From assembly GCF_019703835.1 (NCBI RefSeq), contig NZ_AP023054.1:2541580-2605579 (forward strand): a stretch of 64,000 nucleotides of DNA. Reading direction: 5' to 3'. This DNA is from Thaumasiovibrio subtropicus (GTDB lineage: Bacteria; Pseudomonadota; Gammaproteobacteria; Enterobacterales; Vibrionaceae). The notes beneath the pieces were generated by a model. It was given only the letters and a program-made list of their open reading frames with translations. It was not told the DNA's origin and ran no database searches. Made by a program: the position numbers and the translations under genes. The first letter of the stretch is position 1. The number at the start of each line of letters is the position of its first letter. This document shows, piece after piece, positions 30,296 through 39,355 of the stretch.

Positions 30296-31471
30296 ATGTC
30301 TTCACATTCTCGCCGTGGACGCCCCGCTAGAGATGAACTGGAAAGTCATCAGATCGAAGTCGCACGACTTTTTGATCAGTTTAAGTCACAGCGTCAAAAC
30401 TTTGAGTCTAACATTCGCGACGCTTATCCAAATTTGTCTCTCGAACAACGCAGAGAACTACGTCATGCGATACTCGGTATCGCAGAAGAGTTACGCTTGT
30501 GGCTAGAATTAGACAACTATCTACTTGCAGTACAACGACATGCAGAGCCGCCTCAACGTCTGATTGAACTACGGCCTCAATTGGCACTGACATTTGGTCG
30601 CTTGAAAGGCATGTATCGTCTTATCGCATTAAGTAGCCATGAAGCGGTTGAAAGCGTCCGAGCAATTTTCAATGATGATTATTTCGCTCATCTGCAAACC
30701 GACGATATCAAAGCCATCATTGAATTTGAGCTCCCACTGCTCTCTGCTGATGAACAATCGATGTGGCTTGGTGGCTATGCGGCTTATCTTACTCAGGTTG
30801 CCAAATCACACCATGGCGATAACACCTACAATGGCGCCATCACGATGCGTGAGCGCTTTCGTCATGTGTTGCTATTTATCCAGCACCAACGCCTCGCGAA
30901 ACTCTACGCGATGCAACGCCAAGCAAAGCCCGGCCGACCGTCAGTGCCACAACCCGTTATTCTGTTACGCGCAGAACAAGAACTGTTCGATGCTCACCAA
31001 CACTACCGTTCGCTAGCAAATCAACGTCACATTCGACCACTCAGTGCTGATGAGCTATGGCAGCAGCATCAACGTTATTTACGCCAACAAAGTGCTGGCC
31101 GCAAACAGATGACCCCATATCAAAAACTCATTAATCGAGAGTTACAACTCAGTGCCGACTTACACGCTCTACCGACATCGGAATCAACCACCAATATGAC
31201 GGGTCGAGGTCGTCGGCCTAAGACACTGGCAGAAAAACGCCTCGCGATTCAAGCTGAGCTAGAAAGTATAGAAAAGCAAAAAACGGCAATTTGGGGGCAG
31301 GCGAGCGCTGAGCAACAAGCCGAGCTTCACAAAGAACGCTTAATCATTTCTCAACGATTTATAAAGCGCCAGTTGAAGCAAGTTGCTAATCAGACAGACT
31401 CTAAGTACAGTCAAACCTTGTTGGCCAAACTTGCTGACATTGAATCCCAATTGCATCAGGAGCGGCATTAA
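30296..31471 (+). CDS. AT-hook-like DNA-binding protein of unknown family
   Basis: A 391-aa, helical, basic protein. Three short Gly-Arg-Pro motifs recall AT-hooks: RRGRPAR (30311-30331), KPGRPSV (about 30926-30946) and GRGRRPK (31202-31222). Between them are long Glu/Gln/Leu-rich helices. AT-hooks bind the minor groove of AT-rich DNA, so a nucleoid or silencing role is a reasonable guess. The ATG at 30296 puts the first motif at the N-terminus; an upstream ATG (30272) is less likely. Its stop overlaps the start of the ToxR-like gene by 1 bp, indicating an operon. Confidence 0.65.
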   Translation: MSSHSRRGRPARDELESHQIEVARLFDQFKSQRQNFESNIRDAYPNLSLEQRRELRHAILGIAEELRLWLELDNYLLAVQRHAEPPQRLIELRPQLALTFGRLKGMYRLIALSSHEAVESVRAIFNDDYFAHLQTDDIKAIIEFELPLLSADEQSMWLGGYAAYLTQVAKSHHGDNTYNGAITMRERFRHVLLFIQHQRLAKLYAMQRQAKPGRPSVPQPVILLRAEQELFDAHQHYRSLANQRHIRPLSADELWQQHQRYLRQQSAGRKQMTPYQKLINRELQLSADLHALPTSESTTNMTGRGRRPKTLAEKRLAIQAELESIEKQKTAIWGQASAEQQAELHKERLIISQRFIKRQLKQVANQTDSKYSQTLLAKLADIESQLHQERH

Positions 31472-32202
31472 TGCACTATTTTCTGATCAACGATGAGTAT
31501 CTCTTTAATCATCGAAGTGGTCGGCTGATTGAGTTGTCAACGCGAGAAGAAATACAGTTACGTTCTAATGAATGGAAATTACTCTACTTTTTTGTCTTAC
31601 ACCCGGGTGAAGACTTAAGTACTGATGCCATTTTAGCGGAAATATGGCAGCAAGCCCGTGCCAAGTCCAATGTGACCACCACCGTAAAAAAGTTACGCCA
31701 ACAACTAAAAGATAATCCAGACGCGCCGCGCTTTATTCAAACGCAAGTCATGAAGGGCTACGCCTTTATTGGCGAAGTGCAAACGCTCGATGAGACCGCC
31801 TATCAACAACGTCTTGAAAAAGAAAGTGACAAGCGACAACGCGCTATTCAATGGATCATTGCCCACTCGCCTCGTCCAATATTGCTTGCAGTTAATATCC
31901 TCTGTCTGATCGGGATCTATCATTCCCTTTTGCCTTTGTATCTCGATTGGCAAAAGGGTTACGCCAATATACAAACCCCCTCGATACAAATTGTCCCCTT
32001 AACATATGCCCCTATTGACGTAAAAATAGACAGTGAGAGCGTAGCGATGTGCCAAAGTATGATCACGGATACACAGCAGCAATCACTCTATGAAATCATA
32101 CCTGTTATCGGTGAGTTTACCGCGACTCGATTTCCTACCCTTTACTGGTCTACCGCAGAGAGAAAAGCACTCGTATGTCAATTCGCACCCATATTAGACT
32201 GA
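31471..32202 (+). CDS. ToxR-like membrane-bound winged-helix regulator
   Basis: A 243-aa transcription factor with an N-terminal OmpR/ToxR winged helix (about 1-105; LRSNEWKLLYFFVLHPGEDLS, VTTTVKKLRQQLKDNP, GYAFIGEV), one membrane helix (about 131-153; PILLAVNILCLIGIYHSLL) and a 90-residue periplasmic part with Cys194 and Cys236, the same two-cysteine layout as ToxR. It should sense an envelope signal and control genes directly from the membrane. It is not ToxR itself by sequence. Overlaps the ToxS-like gene by 28 bp. Confidence 0.82.
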   Translation: MHYFLINDEYLFNHRSGRLIELSTREEIQLRSNEWKLLYFFVLHPGEDLSTDAILAEIWQQARAKSNVTTTVKKLRQQLKDNPDAPRFIQTQVMKGYAFIGEVQTLDETAYQQRLEKESDKRQRAIQWIIAHSPRPILLAVNILCLIGIYHSLLPLYLDWQKGYANIQTPSIQIVPLTYAPIDVKIDSESVAMCQSMITDTQQQSLYEIIPVIGEFTATRFPTLYWSTAERKALVCQFAPILD

Positions 32203-32708
32203 CACTCATCCTCATACTGCTGACGATTGTTTGTGTCGTGGTTAATCGCCACTATCGCGCGGTGAACCCAATTAATGAGGTCATCAACGGCCATCGCTGG
32301 ACTGTCAAGCATCGCGGCTATCCAAGCCAGTTTGGGTTATTGAATCACCTACTTGATATTCGCGTCGTGGATGTTGAGTTAGATTCCGTGATTAAGAACA
32401 ATCAATCCATCAACCAGATGCATTTCTACATTACCCCTGCTGATGGAAACATGGCAAAGTTTTCTATTGACTATAACGCGATCTGGGGTGTCACGAGAGA
32501 AGGCCATGTGAAATTTGATGTCGATATCAATAGCATTAAAGTTGCCCACGTCGACGCGCAGATTTCTCAATACGTCACCCAGAACTTTGCGACCGATCTT
32601 GTTGTTAGCATGATTGGCGATACACGAAAGATCATCGCGGTGTCACAAGACGAGTTAATCATTGAAATCCCCTACCTCGGTATCGTCAGAGCGGTGAGGA
32701 CACAATAA
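32175..32708 (+). CDS. ToxS-like periplasmic partner
   Basis: A 177-aa protein with an N-terminal signal-anchor (about 5-25; IRLTLILILLTIVCVVVN) and a periplasmic beta-rich domain. The order of elements, NGHRWTVK, then DYNAIWGVTREGHVKFDV, then DTRKIIAVSQDELII, parallels ToxS. ToxS-type proteins stabilise and sensitise their ToxR partner. Overlap of 28 bp with the ToxR-like gene supports cotranslation. Assignment is by layout and position rather than strong identity. Confidence 0.65.
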   Translation: MSIRTHIRLTLILILLTIVCVVVNRHYRAVNPINEVINGHRWTVKHRGYPSQFGLLNHLLDIRVVDVELDSVIKNNQSINQMHFYITPADGNMAKFSIDYNAIWGVTREGHVKFDVDINSIKVAHVDAQISQYVTQNFATDLVVSMIGDTRKIIAVSQDELIIEIPYLGIVRAVRTQ

Positions 32709-33024
32709 AAGCGAGCAACAAACAATTCGGCATGCTCCGCAACCAACCTTGTTCCCCTCAAAGGTAGCCAAACAACAACAGCGCTAGAACGCCTTCAAAA
32801 GAATAACCACAAACTATCAATTACAAAACAGACATCACCACCACCATTAGGAGAGCAAGGTCACATTCAGGTTTGCCTTGCTCTGAATCGTCAAGAAAAG
32901 CGATGAATTCAGATGAAAAACAAACAAAATCAGAAGGTTATATAGGTTCTAAAAAAGCCTAAATCATTTTGTTTTTATCTTCCTATCACTACTATGACAT
33001 CACTTAGTTAATAAGGTGGTGTAC
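32709..33024. other. intergenic region without visible gene
   Basis: Separates the ToxRS-like operon from the next gene. No strong terminator, repeat or conserved site was recognised. AAGGTGG before 33025 is the ribosome site of the following gene. Confidence 0.4.
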
Positions 33025-33561
33025 ATGTCCAGTTTGAACTTGCTAGATAAGCAATATCTAGCTGAGCTCTGCTGCGAAATGGAAACGTACATCAAGGACG
33101 AGCACGTAATCATACTCGCAGAGCACCGTGAGACCTTTATCTCCGAGCTCGCAAATGTAAAAGCACAGCTACAGATGCAACCAGAAATCAGTCGTGACTT
33201 ACTGACATTTCTAAAACAGGCCATCGCATCACTTTGTGAACGCATTGCCCGAAAAGTCAATGTTGAGCGTTATTTCAATCTTGGTAATTGCATTGATGCT
33301 ATTAAACAGCTCATCAACAAGATTCAACAAAATACGCTATCTAGCGCACCTGAAACGACGCCGCTATTTACCCTGCTCAAAAAGCAGTACCCAGAAATTG
33401 CCATCTCTGCACTGGATAAAGGTAATGCAGCAACGATTGTAAATGCATACAAAAATGGCTATCTCAACTTAGAAGAAGCAAGCGACGCAATTGGCGCGAT
33501 TTTTAATTGCAGCAACAACCTCACACTGAATCAAGTCACAACCTTGGCTCAACCAGCGTAA
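33025..33561 (+). CDS. unknown helical protein
   Basis: A 178-aa soluble protein that I do not recognise. The first 110 residues are strongly helical with charged heptads (LLDKQYLAELCCEMETYIKD; ANVKAQLQMQPEISRDLLTF), the last 60 contain a second helical unit (LNLEEASDAIGAIFN). No signal peptide. Start at the ATG following AAGGTGG with 6 bases spacing; GTG codons at 33016/33019 are less likely. Lies between the ToxRS-like operon and a porin. Confidence 0.55.
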   Translation: MSSLNLLDKQYLAELCCEMETYIKDEHVIILAEHRETFISELANVKAQLQMQPEISRDLLTFLKQAIASLCERIARKVNVERYFNLGNCIDAIKQLINKIQQNTLSSAPETTPLFTLLKKQYPEIAISALDKGNAATIVNAYKNGYLNLEEASDAIGAIFNCSNNLTLNQVTTLAQPA

Positions 33562-33638
33562 CCTTTTTAACGCTGGCAACGTGGCGGTTGTTTAGCCAAG
33601 AGACGTCAAATTAAAAGCGAAGACAGTAGGTAAATAAG

Positions 33639-33731
33639 ATGAAGAAACAAATTCTGGGGCTGATAGTTACCTGTGCCACAGCCGTGTTTATCGCAGATCG
33701 TCTCTTTCGTTTATTCATCAATTTTTATTGA
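33639..33731 (+). CDS. candidate 30-aa membrane microprotein
   Basis: ATG with an AGG ribosome site 9 bases upstream; product starts MKKQILGLIVTCATAVFIAD and ends RLFRLFINFY. One hydrophobic helix with a positively charged N-terminus and a basic-aromatic tail, the usual shape of small single-pass proteins. No homology claim is possible at this length. Confidence 0.35.
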   Translation: MKKQILGLIVTCATAVFIADRLFRLFINFY

Positions 33732-33832
33732 CTAGCTCTATAAGCGAGTCGCCTAGCTCGTAAAATCAGGCTGCCTTCTTTTGTACTTTAGGAAGCGCAT
33801 CTTTAGTCGTTCATGTTGTATTGGTAATTAAT

Positions 33833-35011
33833 ATGTCAAAAATTAAATATACCGCACCGCTACTTTTAGCCTGTGCACTCCCTGCAATGGCCGCAGACTG
33901 GCAGTCTCGAGGGTCGTTAACCGATGGTGCGTTAACCCTTAACGGGGAATACACCCATTACCTACAGAGTGTCACCAGCGGTAGCGATGATTCATCAGCA
34001 AAAAATGCCCATCGATTAGATGCCTTCATCTCTGCCAGTACGGAGAAAATGGGCCTTTGGGAAGGCGGCAGTTTTCATTCACAAGTCGTGTATCGTAAAA
34101 ATGATGCCAACGACCTAGGCTTTACGACCGCAACGCATACCAACGCCGCCTTTTATGGTGATAAATTCGACTCTCCGTTTGTCTCCTCTTTCTTTTATAC
34201 CCATGGTTTTGACAACGGTAGCCGCTTGATTCTTGGCAAAATTGACGCGATTGAACTGATCAGTCGCGCCCCATTTTATGGCGGTGCGGCGCGCTATGGC
34301 TTCAACAACCTTAACTTCGTCGCCCCACCTTCAGGGGTCACTCCGCCAAGCTTTGCGGGTGCCGTGTATAGCTTTAAAACCGATCACCTTAACTGGACAG
34401 CGATGCTATACGACCCTCGTGATCGCTATGAAGCCAATCTGAACTTCAAGGAGCTGTTCAAAGATGGCGTCAACGCCTCAATCGGTGCAACCTATCCTAC
34501 CCAACTGTTTGGGCGTAACACCTCAATTGGCTTAAACGCGACTTACAGTACCGAAGAAGGCACTGACTGGCTTTCTATTGCGAGTGATGAGTTAAAAACT
34601 AACGCTGGTAAGTACAATATTCGTGCACAATTCACCCATAACTTCGTAGAGCAAGGCCACAATGCTTGGGGCCTATTCCTTCGCGGTTCGGTAGCAGATG
34701 GTAACCCTAACCTACTGAGTGGTAGCTTTGCTGGTGGTGTGGGTGGTGACGCGCTGTTCTTTAACCGACCACAAGACAAGTGGGGGCTTGGCTATTTCTA
34801 CGCCAATATTGCCAATGATATGCAGACCCGCGCCGAAGAGCTTGGCTTAGATGTGAAAGATGAGCATGGTTTTGAAGCCTTCTACGCTTATCAAGCCTTA
34901 CCTTGGCTAACTTTTACTGCTGATGTGCAATACCGTAATATTCAAACACTAACAGCCGAAAAAGAGACCAATGCGACTATTGTTGGTTTACGTACCAACA
35001 TTAAGCTGTAA
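33833..35011 (+). CDS. outer membrane porin (OprB/OprD-like)
   Basis: A 392-aa outer-membrane protein with signal peptide MSKIKYTAPLLLACALPAMA. Repeated amphipathic strands, GSFHSQVVYRKNDAND, ILGKIDAIELISRAPFYGG and a C-terminal strand (IVGLRTNIKL) fit the carbohydrate-selective OprB-type porins, which take up sugars or other small solutes. The open frame begins with TTG at 33821, but ATG at 33833 starts the signal peptide. It is downstream of the ToxRS-like pair; porins are classic ToxR targets, so control by it is possible. Confidence 0.75.
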   Translation: MSKIKYTAPLLLACALPAMAADWQSRGSLTDGALTLNGEYTHYLQSVTSGSDDSSAKNAHRLDAFISASTEKMGLWEGGSFHSQVVYRKNDANDLGFTTATHTNAAFYGDKFDSPFVSSFFYTHGFDNGSRLILGKIDAIELISRAPFYGGAARYGFNNLNFVAPPSGVTPPSFAGAVYSFKTDHLNWTAMLYDPRDRYEANLNFKELFKDGVNASIGATYPTQLFGRNTSIGLNATYSTEEGTDWLSIASDELKTNAGKYNIRAQFTHNFVEQGHNAWGLFLRGSVADGNPNLLSGSFAGGVGGDALFFNRPQDKWGLGYFYANIANDMQTRAEELGLDVKDEHGFEAFYAYQALPWLTFTADVQYRNIQTLTAEKETNATIVGLRTNIKL

Positions 35012-35098
35012 CACGCTGATTGACTTCACCGATAAGCTCGTCTCGTTGCGAGCTTATTTTTTAATATGTAATAAATTTATACTCAAACCCCTTCCCTA

Positions 35099-36040
35099 TC
35101 AAACCGACTCTTCGCCTGTATTCATGTAGTGATTAAACAGTGTTTGGCTTATCGCAATCAAATGTTTGCGAACAAACTTATGCACGGGATCATGATGACT
35201 CCGTTGATGCCAGAAACAGTGTAACGGCACAGGTTCAATCGCCGGAAAAGGCATAACGGCAAAACGATCACGACTAAGTACATTGGCTGCCCCCGTTGCC
35301 ACAATAGCAACACGCTCAGAGTCTTGAATCGCCTGAGCAACCAATGAAAAAGTGGATGCCTTCAACGACACGTTACGAGTGACATTCAGTGACCTAGCAA
35401 GCGCATCAATGCGCATTTCACCTAAACCGGTCGGATGAACACGAACGTGTGCGTAATCAAATACAGCCCTATCACTAAAGTGAGCCTGTGCCAGCGGATG
35501 CTGCTTATCCATCAAAACACTAAAACTCATATCGCCAAGCTGATAGCCGTGCAATTGGCTGTTCAATTGCGTAATCGCATTGATTGCCAAATCTATTTCG
35601 CCTGACTGCATCAAACGCTCGGCATTTTGCGGCCAGTTAACCACTTCAATTGTTATGTTGGGCGCACTCTTTTCTAACTCATCGAGCAGACGTGGAATAA
35701 CCGCTATCGCGCCGAAGTCTTGCACCGCAATCTTCACGACACCAGTGGCATTTACCGGCTCAAAGGTATTCACATTCAGTGCTAACTCCAATTGCTTCAA
35801 TACAGGTACTAAAGCAAGATGTAACTCTTCCGCTTTTGGCGTTAACACCAGCTTACGCCCTACGGGCACAAGCAAAGGATCTTCAAAGGTATCGCGTAAC
35901 TTATTGAGATGGTAAGTCACACTCGGAGGACGCATGGCCATCGTGTCTGCCACTGCGGTGACGCTTTTTGTTTCAAGTAGCTGGATAAGGATCCGTAGTG
36001 ACTTGAGTTCCAGATGATTTAAGAGATCTTGCGCCATCAT
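35099..36040 (-). CDS. LysR-family transcriptional regulator
   Basis: A 313-aa regulator: winged helix at about 10-70 (LKSLRILIQLLETKSVTAVA; MRPPSVTYHLNKLRDTFEDPLLV) and a substrate-binding domain (about 95-300). The DPLLVPVGRKLVLTPKA segment puts it in the NodD/LeuO-like subgroup. Divergent from the exported serine hydrolase with a 150-bp shared promoter region, so it probably controls that gene. Confidence 0.88.
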   Translation of the reverse strand: MMAQDLLNHLELKSLRILIQLLETKSVTAVADTMAMRPPSVTYHLNKLRDTFEDPLLVPVGRKLVLTPKAEELHLALVPVLKQLELALNVNTFEPVNATGVVKIAVQDFGAIAVIPRLLDELEKSAPNITIEVVNWPQNAERLMQSGEIDLAINAITQLNSQLHGYQLGDMSFSVLMDKQHPLAQAHFSDRAVFDYAHVRVHPTGLGEMRIDALARSLNVTRNVSLKASTFSLVAQAIQDSERVAIVATGAANVLSRDRFAVMPFPAIEPVPLHCFWHQRSHHDPVHKFVRKHLIAISQTLFNHYMNTGEESV

Positions 36041-36193
36041 TTAAATTAGAAATTATCTAATCCTACTTTAGTTTTATTCAAATTTTTCTACTCACCATAC
36101 CAGTGTACGCTAGTTCTATCCTCAATCAATCGCAATTTCCCGCTTTGGTATCGCGTGAGGACAGATGTTTTCGACTTTGTAAGGCAGTTAAAG

Positions 36194-37471
36194 ATGACAA
36201 TGAATAAACTCACCCGAACAGCACTCTCATTCGCCCTTTCTCTCACAACGGCAACGAGTTTTGCTCAACAACAAACTTGGCAAGATCTCGGCATCATGGC
36301 ATCAATTCCTCCAGTTGCTGAAGCGCAAGTCACTTCAGCAAATTGGGTGATGTACCCCTACAATCGCTGGAGTTTTCAAAACATCACCAGTCTATTAGCC
36401 ACGGTTCCCGTCGAGAGTGGCCCTACCATCGACTGGCCCATGGGCAACAACACTAATGTATTGCCCTTCGCGATCACCAATAGCAAAGGTGAAAGCACCA
36501 CCATTGAAAAAGTACTTCACAGTCACAATACCGATGCTTTTGTTGTCGTTCACAAGGGTAAGCTTGTCCACGAAAGCTATTGGAATGGAATGACACCCAA
36601 CAGCCAGCACTGGCTAGCATCAATGACCAAATCATTCACCGGCTTAACGGCAGAGATCTTAATTGCTGAGGGTAAAATCGACCCCACGAAGCGCGCCAAA
36701 GAGTATGTCTCTGAATTGAAAGGGACAGCAATGGGCAGTGCAACGGTTCAACAACTGCTCGACATGACAGCGGGCACCGCATGGGACGAAAGCATGGAAG
36801 CGCTGATGGATGAAACGTCATTCGCTCGTGAATATGGTAATGCCGCGGGTACTTGGCCAATGCCGGGCAAACCAACCAATGGGGTGTTCGGAATTCTGCC
36901 GCGTATCGAACAAGATCGTGAGCATGGCAAAAACTTTGTTTATAACTCTCCGCAAACCGATGCGATTGGCTGGGTGATCAGCGCCGTCACAGGTCAACGT
37001 TTCGAAGAAGTGATGTCAGACAAGTTCTGGTCTCAACTTGGGGCAGAGAACCACACCACATTGATGGCAGATACCAACACGTTCGCATGGGCCACTGGCG
37101 GGCTGTTTATGACCGCTCGCGATGCCGCTAAATTTGGTCAGTTGATCGTCAATCAGGGCGAATACAACGGTGAACGTATATTTGATAAGTCGGTCTATGA
37201 CCGTATCACCACCGGCGATGCGAGTAAATTTGCGGACAGTGCTTATGAGGCTCGTATTCCGGGCGGAGCATACAGCAGCTTTTTCTGGCTAACCAACAAT
37301 GATGATGACGCGATAATGGCAAAAGGCATGTATGCACAATATATCTATATGAATCCTACTACCGATGTCGTTATCGTCCGTTTGGCCTCACCGGAAATTT
37401 CGTCGATGCCAGAGTATGACTTAGATATGTTAGCGGTCTTCGACACTATCTCGACACACTTGAGCCAATAA
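36194..37471 (+). CDS. exported beta-lactamase-family serine hydrolase
   Basis: A 425-aa class C beta-lactamase/DD-peptidase-fold enzyme with signal peptide MNKLTRTALSFALSLTTATSFA. The nucleophile motif is SMTK (WLASMTKSFTG), the second is YNS (FVYNSPQTDAIGW), and the HDRG/KTG-equivalent is not obvious. Relatives include esterases, amidases and 6-aminohexanoate-oligomer hydrolases; it is not a proven beta-lactamase. Start at 36194 chosen because it gives the signal peptide and has AAGG about 9 bases before it; the frame opens at 36155. Confidence 0.82.
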   Translation: MTMNKLTRTALSFALSLTTATSFAQQQTWQDLGIMASIPPVAEAQVTSANWVMYPYNRWSFQNITSLLATVPVESGPTIDWPMGNNTNVLPFAITNSKGESTTIEKVLHSHNTDAFVVVHKGKLVHESYWNGMTPNSQHWLASMTKSFTGLTAEILIAEGKIDPTKRAKEYVSELKGTAMGSATVQQLLDMTAGTAWDESMEALMDETSFAREYGNAAGTWPMPGKPTNGVFGILPRIEQDREHGKNFVYNSPQTDAIGWVISAVTGQRFEEVMSDKFWSQLGAENHTTLMADTNTFAWATGGLFMTARDAAKFGQLIVNQGEYNGERIFDKSVYDRITTGDASKFADSAYEARIPGGAYSSFFWLTNNDDDAIMAKGMYAQYIYMNPTTDVVIVRLASPEISSMPEYDLDMLAVFDTISTHLSQ

Positions 37472-37582
37472 TATCAACAGTGGCGCGTGAAAATGCTCAA
37501 GGAATCAACAGTCGCACTAAATATTTCGGTCGAGTGTTGACAGCGTTTCTTTGAGCCGATAATATGCGCCCCACACAACGAT

Positions 37583-37658
37583 TCCCCCTTAGTTCAGTCG
37601 GTAGAACGGCGGACTGTTAATCCGTATGTCGCTGGTTCAAGTCCAGCAGGGGGAGCCA
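37583..37658 (+). tRNA. tRNA-Asn (anticodon GTT)
   Basis: Complete 76-nt cloverleaf: acceptor stem TCCCCCT/AGGGGGA, D arm TTCAGTCGGTAGAA, anticodon loop CTGTTAA with GTT, T arm GGTTCAAGTCC, discriminator G and encoded CCA (37656-37658). Confidence 0.97.
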
Positions 37659-37980
37659 AATTCCTAAAAGCCTCGTCACCACGACGAGGCTTTTTTCATT
37701 TCTACCTCACGACACGCTGCTGCGCAGTATGTCGCTGACCTCGGCGGCCCCGTACAAGTCCAGAAGAGGAAGCCAAATTCCTAAAAAGCCTCGTCACCAC
37801 GACGAGGCTTTTTTCGTTTCTACCTCACGACACGCTGCTGCGCAGTATGTCGCTGACCTCGGCGGCCCCGTACAAGTCCAGCAGGGGGAGCCAAATTCCT
37901 AAAAGCCTCGTCACCACGACGAGGCTTTTTTCGTTTCTACTCCACGACACGCTGCTGCGCAGTATGTCGCTGACCTCGGC
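37658..37980 (+). repeat. three tandem ~117-bp repeats of tRNA-Asn 3' end plus terminator
   Basis: Units begin at 37658, 37775 and 37893 (117 and 118 bp; the third is cut at about 37980). Each holds the terminator AAAGCCTCGTC/GACGAGGCTTTTTT, the spacer CACGACACGCTGCTGCGCAG, then GTATGTCGCTG from the tRNA anticodon-arm/T-arm region. Units 1 and 2 continue with TACAAGTCCAG and GGAAGCC or GGGAGCC, the tRNA 3' end. The 5' halves are lost, so these are not tRNA genes. Confidence 0.9.
37667..37696 (+). terminator. terminator of tRNA-Asn
   Basis: GCCTCGTC-ACCAC-GACGAGGC stem followed by six T, nine bases after the CCA end. Two further copies follow in the repeat array (about 37785-37814 and 37902-37931). 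Confidence 0.9.
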
Positions 37981-38198
37981 GCTATTGATCTCAATATGAG
38001 AAAATTGATGATAAATCAGTCGCCGAATTTGCCTACCGCTGACTAAAATCTTTATAAAAATGTCAACTCAACTTATCTTCCGGGTTAAATCGTCCAATTT
38101 CACCGCCTTTTTACCCAAAAACCCTGCCCAGTTATGGTTGTTAAGCAAGGCGTTAACGAAGATAATATCCGGATCACACTGAGCAAGATGATGTCGTA

Positions 38199-38780
38199 AT
38201 GACCGAATACTTATTATTATTAGTTGGCACCGTGTTGGTGAACAACTTTGTGTTGGTCAAATTCCTTGGCCTATGCCCCTTTATGGGGGTATCAAAAAAG
38301 CTTGAAACCGCTATCGGTATGGGGCTGGCGACAACGTTCGTCCTAACTTTAGCTTCTGTTACCGCTTATCTGGTTGAAGCCTATATTCTCGCGCCCCTCG
38401 GTATTCAATACCTGCGCACGATGAGCTTCATTCTTGTCATCGCGGTTGTTGTCCAGTTCACCGAAATGGTCGTACACAAAACCAGTCCGACCTTGTATCG
38501 CTTGTTAGGGATCTTTTTACCGCTGATCACCACCAACTGCGCTGTACTCGGTGTCGCGCTACTGAACATTAACGAAAACCACAACTTCATTCAGTCAGTC
38601 GTCTATGGCTTTGGTGCAGCCGCAGGTTTTTCTTTGGTGTTAATTCTGTTTGCCTCCATGCGTGAACGTATTGCAGCAGCGGACGTACCCAATGTGTTTA
38701 AAGGGGCTTCTGTGGCGATGATCACTGCGGGTCTCATGTCTCTCGCATTTATGGGCTTTACGGGGTTAGTAAAACTGTGA
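38199..38780 (+). CDS. rsxA: electron transport complex subunit RsxA/RnfA
   Basis: Inner-membrane subunit (193 aa, six helices) of the Rsx/Rnf complex, which moves electrons between NADH and ferredoxin-type carriers and in E. coli keeps SoxR reduced. The start [20 protein letters not shown] and [13 protein letters not shown] are nearly invariant in the family; [14 protein letters not shown] is the second symmetric motif, each with a Cys near the proposed membrane iron-sulfur site. First gene of rsxABCDGE; the stop overlaps rsxB by ATGA-type overlap. Confidence 0.96.
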   Translation: MTEYLLLLVGTVLVNNFVLVKFLGLCPFMGVSKKLETAIGMGLATTFVLTLASVTAYLVEAYILAPLGIQYLRTMSFILVIAVVVQFTEMVVHKTSPTLYRLLGIFLPLITTNCAVLGVALLNINENHNFIQSVVYGFGAAAGFSLVLILFASMRERIAAADVPNVFKGASVAMITAGLMSLAFMGFTGLVKL

Positions 38781-39355
38781 CGACAATTCTTTTAGCGGTA
38801 CTTGCCCTCGCGGTACTGGCTGCCATCTTTGGCATGATTCTCGGTTTTGCATCGATTCGATTTAAAGTCGAAGCGGATCCCATCGTCGATCAAATCGACG
38901 CCATCTTACCGCAGACTCAGTGCGGCCAATGTGGCTATCCGGGCTGTCGTCCTTATGCTGAGGCCATTGCCAATGGCGATGAAATCAACAAGTGTCCTCC
39001 AGGTGGTCAACCCACCATCGAGAAACTCGCAGACCTGATGGGGGTTGAAGCCACGGATTCTGCCCACGATGATGAAAAGAGTAAGAAAACCGTCGCGTTT
39101 ATCCATGAGGATGAATGTATCGGATGTACCAAATGTATTCAGGCTTGCCCTGTCGATGCCATCATTGGTGGCACCAAAGCCGTTCACACCGTGATCAAAG
39201 ATGAATGTACTGGCTGTGACCTCTGTGTCGATCCTTGTCCAACCGACTGTATTGAGATGATTCCTGTCAATCAAACGCCAGAGACTTGGAAATGGCAGCA
39301 GTTTGCCATCCCTGTAACCACCTTGACGTCGGATGACACGGAGAAGACCCACTAA
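38777..39355 (+). CDS. rsxB: electron transport complex ferredoxin subunit RsxB/RnfB
   Basis: A 192-aa iron-sulfur subunit anchored by an N-terminal helix (about 1-25; [20 protein letters not shown]). Four-cysteine motif [16 protein letters not shown] (about 49-60), then two ferredoxin-type [4Fe-4S] sets: [16 protein letters not shown] and [16 protein letters not shown]. The first codon is GTG (MTTILLAVL). Overlaps rsxA by 4 bp and abuts rsxC by 1 bp. Confidence 0.96.
   Translation: MTTILLAVLALAVLAAIFGMILGFASIRFKVEADPIVDQIDAILPQTQCGQCGYPGCRPYAEAIANGDEINKCPPGGQPTIEKLADLMGVEATDSAHDDEKSKKTVAFIHEDECIGCTKCIQACPVDAIIGGTKAVHTVIKDECTGCDLCVDPCPTDCIEMIPVNQTPETWKWQQFAIPVTTLTSDDTEKTH

Noticed and set aside
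36748..36875. Antisense frames within the serine hydrolase
   Set aside because: The sense gene has signal peptide and SMTK/YNS motifs; the antisense frames have no support.
37658..37980. Possible CRISPR array or att sites of an integrated element
   Set aside because: The units are contiguous without unique spacers, so not CRISPR. Direct repeats of the tRNA 3' end do recall att sites, but the DNA between them is only about 235 bp and no integrase is present.
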